Source of the DNA: Polytrichum commune
Lineage: Eukaryota; Streptophyta; Polytrichopsida; Polytrichales; Polytrichaceae
Length of the DNA: 64,000 nt
Reading direction: 5' to 3'
NCBI GenBank assembly: GCA_950295325.1
Contig: OX485806.1
Location: 46,371,169-46,435,168 of the forward strand
The position numbers were made by a program, and so were the translations under genes. Shown in pieces: positions 10,863 through 22,602 of the stretch (position 1 is the stretch's first letter; each line of letters starts with the position of its first letter). The notes beneath the pieces were generated by a model, which worked only from the letters and a program-made list of their open reading frames with translations, did no database searches and was not told the DNA's origin.

Positions 10863-13800
10863 TATTGGGTTGGGGTTAATAATATAAAGGTGCATAGAAA
10901 TGATGAAGAGATTTCTGCTTCTCAAACATGCCACTTGCTTGGCTCCGCATGTGACATGGATATGCATTCCAATTACACTTCAAGCCTAGGAACAAATTCC
11001 TCCAAGTCGGGTGACTACGACACCTGAGAATCATGTGGAGATGGAGGCGCCAATGGCTATGGAGGAACCAAGGCACAAGAGGATTTTTTCGGCAGAAAAG
11101 AGAATGAGGACCCGAAAGACAACTCAATTGACTCTTCCAATGAGGATGAGTGGGATGCAACTGATGACGTATCTAGTAACGGCGAGGATCTAGAAGAGAT
11201 GTTGGGACAAATTCCTCATGATCGCATGGGATCAAATCCCAAGATTGACATTGCTACCACACTACCCTTGTATGAGGACAACATGTTGTCGATGTTGTGC
11301 CCGACTTTACTTATAGTGAATTGTTGCAAGACTCATAGAGTTTCCAACATATTCATGAACAAGCTACTTATGCTCTTGAGCATAAGCATTCTGCGCATGG
11401 GAAATTGCCTACCCAAAACAGAGTACGAGGCACGCAAAATTTTGCATGTCCCAATGGTTGTTGTTTATTTAAGTGTGATTGAAAGGACAAAGAAAAATGT
11501 CAAGTTTGTGAGCATAAGAAATATAGAATGTGCGGTATATTAAGGGTATCGACTTTGAAATTGCGTCATTTCCCACTCATTCCATGGTTGCAAAGAATGT
11601 TTAGCTCAAAAAAATTGTCCAAGTTAAACGTGTGGCATCATTTTCACAAAAGTGAAGATGGAAAGATGAGGCACATAGCTGATTTTCCACAATGGAATTT
11701 TGTGCACACAGATTTGGAACTTGAAGTGGGGAACGATATGTTTGGACGGGATCCATGGGATATCCATCTTGGACTTGCCGTATAGTCAAAGAAAACGCAG
11801 TTTCCAAAGCTTAACTTCGGTTATTGTGTTCAATTACAATTTGCCTCCATGGATGGTAACAATTTTTTTTGTAATGTTATGTCTTTTGATTCCAACAAAA
11901 TTAAGTCTAATCGGCTCAAATTTTGATGTGTTCATACAATCATTGGTAGATGAATTGCAACAACTTTGGAGTTGGGCAGGGGTTTTCACACGGGACGCCA
12001 GAACTTACATGAGGATGTCGCTCTTCAATATGAAGGTTGTTTTGATGTGGACATTACATGATTTTCCAACTTATGAACCTCAACTTCATGTTGGTTGCAG
12101 TCCATTGGGTTTTGGAGCGGCTTAAACCAAGAGAGACGATAATGACAACAAAACTGTTATTGTTTTTGCTTCGAGAAGCAATAACCAAGTTCAACCCGAT
12201 TATTTGACTATGGAATGAGAGGCATTGACCACAGTTTGGCCTGTACATGTCCACAACTTTAGTCATCATGCATGTTGTGGTTTTTTGTTCAATTCACACA
12301 CTGTTTATGAAAAACATACCCAATGTTGGATTATATCTAACGTGCTTCAAGTTTTTGTCGTAGAAGCTTCCAATTTGCCATCTATTGGATGTAATGCACA
12401 TTGAACGGAACATATTCAAAAGCTTGTTAAAATAGCTATTTGGAGCCAAAGACGTTGCATCATCACGTTGAGACATGGGAGAACAGAGAATACAAGTGCA
12501 CTTGTGGATTCAAGGAGGGCCGATAGTAGGTGGAAATTACTTTAAGCCTCCGGTGTTGTATATGCTCACCAAAGATGAACAAAAAAAATTTTAGAGCAAT
12601 TGGATGCTATATCACTACTGACGGGTTATTGCAGGCCAATGAAGAAGCACATCATGAAGAATAGAATTGGTAACATGAAGTCACATGACTTTCCTATTTT
12701 TTTCAATTTATATTTCCTTTTGTTTGAAACATTTTTTGGACTCTGGGCCTCAACATGCCATAATTTGGTTGGCCAGGTTATTCACAATGATCTGCAAAAA
12801 AATGATAAATGTCACATAATTAGAGCGTCTCCAACATTATGCAATAGAAACCATGTGCTTGATGGAGATTTGGTTTCCTCCTTCATATTCTGACATTATG
12901 GTCCATTTGCCAATCCACCTTGTTAAGCAGGTGAAGATGTGTGGACCAATTGCTAATGCTTGGTGCTATCCAATAGAGAGACATTTGAATGTTTTGACAA
13001 ATATATCCAAAATAAGGCACATCCCAAAGGTGCCATTGCGAATGCTTATATGTATGATGAAGCATTAGGATTCTGCATCGAGTACTTGAACCTGTATCCT
13101 CACACACGACAAAAAATTTGGACGAGGAGGAGGAGCTAGGCGATTGTGGAGAATTGTTGGAAGGAAAAACCTTGAACTGAGAACTAACCAACAAAAAGTG
13201 ACGAGGAATCCATTATTGGATTATTAGGAAATAAAAAACAACTAGACAACCTTGGAGGCAAGTTGTTTGTAACCCTTAGTATGAATAATATGTATCAAGC
13301 AAAGTTTGGGTGGCAGCCAACTCTAATGTTTGCATGTTGCACTCAACACTAAATTTATTTTAGTTGTTTCTGTTGGAGAGAGTAACAGGCACTTGCCGAG
13401 GAGCTTGAGGCGGAAAGGGAAACCTTCAGAAGGGATGCTGCATCAAGGGGACTTCCTCGAAGAACGCAATATCTATATCCAAAAAACTTATTGCATGATC
13501 TGTCAGACTTTGTAAAGTGGTTGCCCCAGTACACAACCCAATTGGTAAATACTTACAGTTCAAGCAACGCCGACATTGAATTACTGCGGCTATTGGCTTT
13601 CCCCTCGAGGCAAACGGAGATTTACCAACAAATGTGGGCCTATGGGAATCATTATAGGATGGAGAATGAAGGAATCGAATTTGGATTCATCATGCAAGAT
13701 TATGGCATCGCCAATATACTTGGAGCAAAGAAAGGATGGAGTGCAGGGGTGAGCATGTTAGGAGTCTTGAAAGAGATTATCATTGTAAGGTACTCGGCCC

Positions 13801-14419
13801 AACGGAGAGTTGAATTTTATGGATCCTGGTTCTGAATGAACATGGGCCACGGTCATCAACAAAGTTAGACCAATATGGCTTCACCATGGTATGTTACAAT
13901 GATCGAATTGCATACAACAGGGAACCGTATGTATGGCCGGCAACGGTCCGCCAGGTACTCCAGCTAGTGACCATAATTGGTTGCATATAGGATAGTGGTA
14001 TTGTTTGTCGCAATGTGTTGCAATATATGTAGCAATGAAGGTTTTGCTTAATTGTTCTCAAGGGATACAATGATGTGGTGGCAATTTGCAAACATGGAAT
14101 ACGTGTTATCATCCCAGATTGGCAACATCTTGGGTGGCGCGTTGTCCTTCAGAAGGAGCTGCGATCTAGGATAATATTGGATAACAATGACGAATAGATA
14201 TTGGGGATATTGAGAGAATTGATTGGCTTGCAATTGCTGGATATGAATTTAGTAGAATTATGCCCAAATTTGAGCCATGCCAAGGAAAGAGTTCCAGTAG
14301 AGATTGCCAGGTTGAATGCATTGGTCAAGGGTGAGAGACACCAAGAAGACGAACATGGAAGAGCCCGGGGAAAAAGGGGAAGGGGAAGCAACAGGAGAAG
14401 GCTTCCCCAGAGGAATTAG

Positions 14420-14870
14420 AACTAATCCACAATAGTGGACCAGGAAAAATTGGCTAGTGAACATCGGTGAGTAGCAGTAGACTCTATGTATGTAGCTTCC
14501 GTTATGTGGTTTTTTTGTGTTAGAATATGGGTGGTCAAGTATTGTGAGCAAAGAATTTCAAATTGGCCATTTGAAGAGGTCCTGAAATCTATTCTAAAAA
14601 CTTTTTGCAAGACTTTCTGGTTGCAGCTTGTGTGCACCGCCTTCTTAGCTGTAACGAAGCTTTCGATGACGCGTGTCGGCCAATTCTTAATCCAGAGAAT
14701 TGTGGAGTACAGTGAGGGGACCATTGCATTTGCACAACAAGGCTACACTCTTGCCCTCTTAGCAACCTAGTGCCAGATTGTGGGGGTTGTGTGCACTTCT
14801 CTATGCCAATTCTTGAATATGGTGCATTGTAACCTTTTTTTTTGTGCCAAACCAAAGCTCTTGTTCCGCT
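14420..14870. other. No recognised gene; presumed CACTA 3' region
   Basis: Sequence just downstream of the CACTA transposase remnant. Opposing overlapping frames occur here but none has recognisable content. Confidence 0.35.
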
Positions 14871-15410
14871 TTTAAGTCTGCAGTTTGCATCTCAAGCCAA
14901 TACATCGTGGTGTTCATTGTTGATGTAGTCCATGGGATCGTAACGTAGGATTACTAATGGGTTTATTCCCCGTGTGTATAAGAGCTATACTTATGGTTCT
15001 ACTTCAGTCACATATTTCGCTAGTGTGGTTATGCTCCGATGTGGGAGTTGAATGTGCAGGCTGCGTGGAAGAGGAGGTTGGGTAGCGTTCTAGCGTTCCA
15101 ATTTTTTCTCCATTTGTTGGATTTTTGGTGTGCCTTTTGGATATGAGGATCTATGTGGAAGACTTGGGTGATGCTGCCGTGGATGACATCGTAGCTTATT
15201 GAATGTACAGGTCTCCATCACATTCACAAAAAATCTTGCTTTTAGATTTCAGACGAAAATGTGTGGATGTCAAGTACCACCCAGAGTATTGGCCAAACCT
15301 TCAGACCAATCTCGCTTTTGAGAAAATTATATTTGCAAACATAGAGAGTCGGTGCTCGTGCAATAGGTACTTAAGGAACTCATTCCATGATATTGAAATG
15401 CCTTGATAAA
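14870..15410. repeat. Dispersed repeat, direct partner of 5.2-6.1 kb
   Basis: Diverged copy, in the same order and orientation, of the two blocks at 5370-5610 and 5890-6115. The shared stretch CATCGTGGTGTTCATTGTTG is the easiest anchor. The spacer between blocks is shorter here (about 100 bp against about 280 bp). Confidence 0.6.
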
Positions 15411-16440
15411 TACTAAGTTATAGAAGAGTTGTTTATGTTTGTGGGATTAAGCATTACTATCATGTGAATTGTTGGTGTTGGCATTGTCTCTTTGGGTTTT
15501 TGTAATGTAGTCTTGCTTTCTCGGTGTCTATGGGAGTCCTTATTTTATTTGTCATCCTTTATGATGTGTAGGGAACATACAATGTCCGCCTCCAACATGT
15601 GGAGGAATACTCTGTTGGGAAGATTGGAAGCGGTGCCGGTGGCAGGCACGGGATTCAGACTGAGGTTGTTCAAAAATAGTTGGAGATGGTTTCCAAACTG
15701 ATTAGGGATTTGGAATTGGGGATGGCAAGAATTTTTGGTGGCATATGGTACTTTTCGGCACCGTGGTAGCTTTTTTTATGCCACTTGTAAGGGTCAAGAT
15801 TGCTTATTCAGTCATCCCAATGCACTCCACGTTGTTTATGTTCGGTATATTTTTCCATCTTGACATTTATACACTGTACATATTGTGAGGATTGTTCTTT
15901 AATCTGGCCCAGGATTCTTTTGTCAAGTGGTAGTAGTTGCAACATTACATCTATAATGTGTACAGTTTTTGAAAAAAATTGAAAAAAATTGTTGGGTATG
16001 CATTTAGTGTTGATGACACTACAAGGGTTGTTTACAATCAATATTGAGGAAGACAAAAAGTGTTGGTGACACTGAATGCAATATTTAGTGTAGCCACATT
16101 CTTGTTTGAAATAACTGTAATTCTGGCACAATGTTTAGAGCTTGAAAACCTTTGGAATGTATGTTGTAAAGTTCCTCAACAGCTTTTCACGTGTGTGTTA
16201 CATCTATGCATGAAACATTTAACCAAAGAATCCATGGCAAATTTCCATCCATGTAACCACCCACCTTGATTTCAAAGAAGCTTTTCACATCCTCTTGCTC
16301 AAGTCCACTAGTACATGTGTTAAGGGCCTGTAAGGCGCATAGTGCCTTACTCTTTGCGCATTCTGTAAACCACACTCTATAAACGAAATAAATTGAATTT
16401 GAGAGACTCTCGATTTCAAATAGCATTCGCAATCAAATTT
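15410..16440. other. No recognised gene
   Basis: AT-rich sequence with short frames on both strands and no recognisable domain. It probably belongs to the CACTA 3' non-coding region. Confidence 0.3.
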
Positions 16441-16700
16441 GAACAACACTCGATTTCGGGTGACAGTTGAATTTGAGTGTCAGTCGATTTCTCTATGCAG
16501 TTCAATTTGAGCGACACATGTATTTGGGTGAGAGTGGAATTTGGGCGGCACTAGATTTCGGTGGCAGTTGGAATCGAGTGACAATTGATTTTGGGTGGCA
16601 GTGGAATTCGAGCGGCACCCGATGTCGGGTGACAGTTGAACTTCAATGACACTAAATTTTGGATGGCATTTGAATTTGGGTGATGACTAAATATGACCGA
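16440..16700 (+). repeat. Degenerate minisatellite, possibly CACTA subterminal repeats
   Basis: A loose unit of about 18-20 bp alternates between versions of TCGGGTGACAGTTGAATT and GAGCGACACTCGATT, at least ten times with heavy divergence. CACTA elements carry arrays of short repeats next to their ends, which would fit the position downstream of the transposase. The terminal CACTA motif itself was not found. Confidence 0.5.
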
Positions 16701-17517
16701 CAGACGACTGTGAATTGACAATCCGGGTGACTGTTGAGTCCCATCTTCCATGTAATTCCAAATGCAACAAATCTCAATATGTGCATGAATGAATTGAGGC
16801 ACAAACACATGGTATGACATCGGGCAGCCAGCTATAAACATTTACAAAAGACATCGATGTGCAACATGTATATAAGTTATGTGATGATCAAATTTATCTA
16901 ATTGCAGAAGATAGTAAATGCATATTACTAGCTAGCTGATAGATCAACAAGTGCATGAATTTGTAATGCAAATTATGGATTCACGTGAGAATTCCCTATA
17001 AATTAAACCATGAATATTGCATAATTAGTGTACACACATAATTTTGGGGAACAATTAATTGCATGCATGTGCTTATAGAAGGATTGGGAAATTCATCAAT
17101 GAATACAAAAGTAGTTGGAAACTCGAATTACAATGACTCAAAATTGGAAATTAGTACAAAAAGAAACCCCTGCAAAATAGTGGTCAAAAGAACCGCAATG
17201 GGAAAATGACTACGGTTTTTTTTTTGCCATGATTTCTACCAGTGATGGTTTTCCATTGTCAAGCCACCCCTTGATCGCACGGGGGTGATGCCAAGTCCCA
17301 CCCAACTCAGTTTTCACTTTATTCTTTCAAGACATGGGTTTATGATTTCCATGCGCCAACTCTAGTTAGCTCGTGGGTTGCATTTTTATGAGACCGCGTT
17401 ACCACCTTGCCCTCGCTTGGACAAGCCTATGGCTAAGAGTTTTCTTAGTTTTATCCAAGCCCCCTTCAAGCCATGGTCCCCAATTATTCGGCCTACCTAA
17501 CATAGTTTTGCATGTCA
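16700..17517. other. No recognised gene
   Basis: AT-rich sequence between the subterminal-like repeats and the next LTR. Nothing recognisable on either strand. Confidence 0.4.
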
Positions 17518-18447
17518 TGTCGCGCACCTTTCCATGAAGAATGCCCACACCACCATGGGCATAAAGGGGACTTTGGAGTGATGCCCGAGACTTGTAGCGC
17601 CATAGGTGAGAGGGCCCAAATGATGGGTGAGGGCCCCGGGGGTTGAGAATGCTTCCCACCCACGAAGACTTGAATTCACGAGGGTAAGGCCATGAGCATT
17701 GAATAGCTTATGGCATTTGGATTCTAAAGTGCTCAAAAACTTCTTATTAAGAGGTGTGAGCTAGGAAATATGGCAATTTGAGTGGGGCATTACATAGGGA
17801 GAGCGTCGTGGGACAATAATGACATGGGAGTGGCACCCGAGATTGCCAAGGTTAGAATAGTCATAACTTGCAGAATACTTGTCTCAATGAGGCAAGCAAA
17901 GGGTCCATTGGCATCCAGCAAAGAGTTGATGTTGATAGAATGGTTGCTTGATAACATCAAAAATAATACACTAAACCTATGATGGTCTAAAGTTGTTGGG
18001 GGCTTTTAGCCTCAACAACTAAGGGAAAATGTTTACTTGGCCCCAACTCAGAGTAGGGGGACAAAAGGCTACTTGATGATGGGGTAGAGGCCCTTTCCAA
18101 AGTCCTAGAGGCTTATATGGATGAGGCCGCATTGTTGACCAACCCCACTCAAAGCATACTTGGCAACTATGCTTTGGGTTGTTATAGTGTTGCTTTGGCA
18201 ACACGATGATCAACTCAAGATCGGACTTTCATGGATGAAAGTCCACATGTAGCCATTGGCTTCCTACTAAGGGGAGAGTCCCAAATGCATGGGTAGGAGG
18301 GTTGGTTACCAAACCATGAGCTTGGAGGTCCGTGGTATGAGGAGCTAACCATGCATGTGTGTGGGATGTCTCGGTTAGCACTCGTGACATTTGCTAGAGT
18401 TGTGAAGCGGTCAAGATAAGTTAAAGGAACCTAGCAAAGGTTGTGAA
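17518..18447 (+). mobile_element. Solo LTR, same family as 8.7-10.9 kb
   Basis: It begins TGTCGCGCACC and runs through the family landmarks (CCATGGGCA, the GGCCC-rich block, TTGGGGCC-like stretch, GTTGATCATCG) to CTAGCAAAGGTTGTGA. It is in plus orientation, opposite to the 8.7-10.9 kb pair. No internal domain or partner LTR is adjacent and no matching flank was found. Open frames inside are LTR sequence and not genes. Confidence 0.7.
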
Positions 18448-19490
18448 ATATCTATTCCTATTTTGATATTAACCAAACACAAATACAAGATTAAGACCTC
18501 ATTTGACATTTTATGTTGCACCACTTAAGTTGAACTTTATTGCCTCAAATCAAAGAACAAATACATGTTGTAGAGGACATTGCCTCCAAGCCTAACGGAG
18601 ATTGATGTCCTCACCAATGCCTACGTATTTTTGCCTCCATGGATCCTATAATTCATTATTACATTACTTACGCTTCAATTTTTTTCCAGTCTTTGGTAAC
18701 TTGGTGGTAACTAGGGACATCTATTTCGAGGATTTGTTTCCTAAAAGTGCAGTGCATGCCAATGCCCCCGAAATAGGCAACTCACTAGCAGTGGGTTGTA
18801 AAAGAACCTTTTTTAAGGCCTAGAGTATCTACAAGCGTTGATTCCAAAACATGGCCTATTATAACAACTACACAAGCGTTGAAACAACCCTGTCTTGATA
18901 GAATGCACTCTATCACTTGTACACATTGATATAAAGGCAATCGTGTTGATAACTCTCCATGTTACTTGTAGTGATTGTTCAAATAATCTGTATTGAGTGA
19001 GGTGAGGAACATATACAATGAGCAACTTGGATGAGAGAATAAAAATTAAACCATTTAAGTAAAGGAGTGGTGTAGTAACAGGGGTGGTACGCAACCACAA
19101 GGGAGATATGAGATCATCCCTGCAGTTACCATTTAAATACCCTCATTAGCTTGCTAAACCTGATTGGGATCCCTGAGGATGAAGAACAAAGTATGAATGC
19201 AAACATCTTTCAACAAACCCATTGTGACAATCTCGGAGTTTGAGGCCCATGATTGATTCAGTAGGGACTAAGTTTGATACAACAAAGAGAAGGAAAAAAA
19301 AGTTGGAGACACTGAGGACAAAGAATGGAGTAGTTGCAATTCTTTGAGAGTGCTTCAACAAACTGCTTTGGTGCCTAAGGTTTGAGATAAACGGATATGT
19401 AATCAAATTCTGAGTGAACTAAAATTCAATTATCCAAGAAGCACTATGGGATCATCCATTTTGGATTTGCTAGGAGTCCACATCGGGTTT
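18448..19490. other. No recognised gene
   Basis: Mixed AT-rich DNA. Frames at 18602-18823, 18813-19100 and 19146-19406 have no recognisable domain. Confidence 0.35.
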
Positions 19491-19685
19491 TGTACCCAAA
19501 ATCTATAGATTGAGTTGGTACCAAAATCTAGGGACTGAGTTGTTTTGAATTTGTTGATCGAGTTTGTGACAAAGCCTGTAGATTGAGCATGTACCAGAGA
19601 TTGAGTTCGTAACTTCTACCAAAGACTGAATTATATCTTACAGTAAATACTGAAATATTTCCTACACCAAAGATTGAATTGTCTT
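19490..19685. repeat. Degenerate minisatellite, about 25-30 bp unit
   Basis: Repeated variants of ACCAAAATCTATAGATTGAGT, with TACC or CACC at the boundaries, six or seven times with strong divergence. Non-coding. Confidence 0.55.
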
Positions 19686-19914
19686 GTGTTGAGGACCAAG
19701 AGGTTGTCAAAGAGCAACAAGGATACCACCCTCTGAGTCTCTTGAGAAGGCCAAAAAATCCTAGAATGAGACCTGGATTGTGCATGTGCAACATGGTGTG
19801 CTGATTCGGAGTTGCAAATCTAAAAAAAACAAAAAAACGCAAAATTTTACATCCTCCATATATCATAATGCACATAAACATTGGAATGCATTAGATTGGT
19901 ACATAGGAAAGCTA

Positions 19915-20700
19915 AGACATGAGCGATGAGTTGGAATTTGTGAGCAACAGGCATAAAATTGGAAATTCCCATAGGTATAAGGATCATATAAGATATTTTA
20001 ACCCATATTATTTGATTATTGCCATGTTTGTGAAAAACAATCTATTGTCATGGAATACCATAACATTAATGATGAACTGATGTATTTTATTATGATGTGT
20101 TGGAAATATACTAAGCCTACTCACATTAGGATAAATCCATCTATGTTCAGATACCTATTGTTTTGAAACATTATTATGAAGACATGACCGCCATGACTAC
20201 TCATGTTCAACCTCACCGACAAGCTCCAATAGATGCATGACTTCGTTGTATGTATGCGTTGGAGCATGAATGAACTTGTTGTTCTCATAATCCAATTTGC
20301 AAAGAAACTTGAACACATAATAAAAGTGTTTGTAGGACACCTACAACATTTTCTCCCCCAAAAAACCTGATGACATTTTAGTGAAGTCCGCACATGTGTA
20401 TTGAGGGATATCTCCAATTATTACATGGTAAGACGTGTCCTCTTTGGAGATGATGTTGATGATCACTCCAAATCCTACATATGGAATGGCAATGACAACA
20501 TAGTATCCATCCATGAGTAAAGCACTCTTCCATGTGTATTTGTTATCCATTGACGATATTGTTGGATTCCAACACACCGCCATTAACATTTTGGAAGTTG
20601 GGTGGACATTAAGGTTTGGTGGCTCACAAAAATGTGGCGACGTGTAAATAGTGTTGCAATTGTTGAAAGTTCACAATGAGGCACAAGTGCATCCCTCTAT
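19915..20700 (-). pseudogene. MULE/SWIM transposase remnant, C-terminal part
   Basis: Read on the minus strand from about 20700 to 20195, the translation matches the C-terminus of the transposase at 43.4-43.95 kb: DGYYVV, YVGFGVIINI, YHVIIGDIP, ADFTKMSS, YKHFYYVF and FIHAPTHTYNEVM occur in the same order. The SWIM cysteines are partly lost (QYTCADF in place of HCTCPDF, YKH in place of CKH) and a stop interrupts the finger. After the stop, near 19917-19930, ATGAGCGATGAG matches the right-end motif of the intact-length MULE, so this is the 3' end of a third, older copy. Confidence 0.75.
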
Positions 20701-20966
20701 GTTAAAGGATATTTTAATTTAAACCTGGTAGAATTGGGCATTAATTGCTAACCCTATTTGTTTTCCCTCCTATTCCTCCACCAAACTATGATTTTGACAC
20801 ATTTTTGGGTGACACTACCACTACTATGTCTACCATCGACTCATAGGCCCCCACACCTAATGGTGGTGAGGCCAGTCGACAACTCCCACCAATAGGGTCC
20901 AACTTTTTAGTTATTTTGACAGTCGCAACAATTGGGTTTATTTGTCTTGCCACTTGGTCGTTTGTT

Positions 20967-21652
20967 ATCACAATCGTCGTTAGTTCCCCTTAACTAAATT
21001 GGTCATTTTTTAATTCTAGCAAGGGTCACAAACGTTAAGCCTTCACATTCCGCCATGCGAATGGTTAACTCCCCATATCGCAGACCTCTTAGTTCATAAG
21101 AGGGGGACCAACCCTCCTACACTTGGATTTGGGACTCACCCTTTAATTGGCAACCAGTGGTAAGATGTGGACTTCTTCCTATGGAAGTCCAATCTTAAGT
21201 TGATCATCGCGTTGCCGGAGCAACACTATAACAACCCAAACTATACTAGACAACTATGCCCCCACAATGGGCCAATGCCCGTGGAGGCCGTGCCATTTGG
21301 CCTTGGTTGGGTTCGGCGGCCACATCGCCTCACCCATATGAGCCTCTAGGACTTTTGGCAAGGCCTCTACCCCACCGTCAAGAAACATTTTGTTTTTACC
21401 AAGAGTTGGGGCCAAGTAGACATTTTTTCTTAGCCATTGGGGCTAGAAGCCTCCAACAGCTTCAAACCATCATAACTTCATTGTATGATGTGTGATACTA
21501 ACAAGCAGCCACTCCATGGTCATTTACGCTTCATGTAGATACCAATGGATTTCTCACTTGCTCCATTCAAGCAAGTATTGATGAAGTTATGACTATTCAA
21601 ATCTTGGCAGATTCGGGAACCACTTCCAAGACATTGTTGTACCATGGCGCTA
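20967..21652 (-). mobile_element. Partial LTR, same family as 8.7-10.9 kb
   Basis: Diverged copy in minus orientation covering roughly the downstream two thirds of the LTR. It stops at the junction with the next LTR at 21653. Landmarks are GTTGATCATCGCGTTGCCGG and CCAAGAGTTGGGGCC. Confidence 0.65.
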
Positions 21653-22602
21653 TGTCGCAACCCTTGTTAGTTTCCTTAACAATCTTGCCAATTTTTTTTT
21701 AAAGCAAAGGTTACGAGTGCTAACCCTTCGCATTCCGCCATGCTAATGGTTAGTTCCTCCTACCCCGGACCTTATAATTCATAGGAGGGGAACCAACCCT
21801 CCTACTTTGCTTTCGGGACTCACCCACTAATCGGTAACCCATTTCTTCGATGTGGATTTCCATCCATGGACGTCCAATCCTATGTTGATCATCGCGTTGC
21901 CGGAGCAACACTACAACAACCCGAAGCATACTAGGCAACTATGGCCTCACATTGGGCCAAAGCCCATGAAGGCCATGCCGTTCGGCCTCGGGTGGGTGAG
22001 GCCACACCACCTCACCCACATAAGCCTCTAGGACTCTACGCGGGGCCCCTACCCCACCATCAAGAAACCTCTTGTCTCTCTACCAAGAGTTGGGGCCAAG
22101 TAGACATTTTCCCTTAGCCGCTGGGCCTAGAAGCCCCTAGCAGCTTCAGACCATCATTTCTTCCTTGTATGATGTCCGATACTAACAAGCAACCACTTCA
22201 TCTTCATCTATGCTTCACGTAGATGCCGATGGACTCCTTACTTGCTCCATTTAGATAAATTTTGACGCAGTTATGCCCGTTTGAACCTTGGCAGTTCCGG
22301 GAATCACTCCCAGGCACTGTTGTATCAGGGCGCCCCACTCAAATTGCCATAACTCCTAGCTCACACCTCCGATTGAGGTGTTCTTGAGCATTCTAGAATC
22401 ACCACGCCATGAGCTACGCATAGATCATGGCCTTACCCTCGTGTCTCCTAGTCTCCGTGGGTGGGAGGCGTTCCCAACGCCCGGGCCCCTCATCCACACT
22501 ATGATCAATTGGGCCCTTTCACCAACGGTGCCACAAGTCTCGGGTGTCTTTCCGGGGTCTCCCTTGGTGTTTCGGGCACTCCTCATGGAGAGGTGTGCAA
22601 CA
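21653..22602 (-). mobile_element. LTR, same family, nearly full length
   Basis: About 950 bp in minus orientation, with TG...CA ends (plus strand TGTCGCAACCC ... GGTGTGCAACA). It abuts the partial LTR at 20967-21652. The remainder of that partial copy does not resume after 22602, so this is not a simple nested insertion. No primer-binding site follows it. Confidence 0.7.

Larger units (their letters stand above)
8316..14420 (+). pseudogene. CACTA (En/Spm) transposase, Tnp2 type, broken
   Basis: This is a decayed transposase of a plant CACTA element. The start is placed at the ATG at 8316, just after a TATATAA motif (8309). The first part (8316-8540) has an in-frame stop, then a region with spaced Cys and His (CRYRCSY...HLRHRTKHG) like the N-terminal association domain. 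An LTR element interrupts it at 8730-10862. The Tnp2 core follows at about 11380-12130: LPKTEYEARKIL, then FPLIPWLQRMF, PWDIHLGLA, NLPPWM and WTLHDFPTY appear in family order but in shifting frames. A DUF4218-like part lies at about 12890-13100 (KAHPKGAIANAYMYDEALGF). A Leu/Arg-rich C-terminal part reaches about 14400. Many stops and frameshifts make it inactive. Confidence 0.8.

Noticed and set aside
9469-10879. Pro/Ser-rich frames such as 9469-9822 and 10679-10879
   Set aside because: They lie wholly inside the LTRs and reappear in every LTR copy in several frames.
16007-16030. CACTACAAGGG as a possible CACTA terminus
   Set aside because: No inverted partner and no 3-bp duplication found; the match is short and expected by chance in 64 kb.
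20967-22602. LTR at 21653-22602 as a nested insertion into the LTR at 20967-21652
   Set aside because: The remainder of the outer LTR does not resume after 22602 and the flanks do not match.
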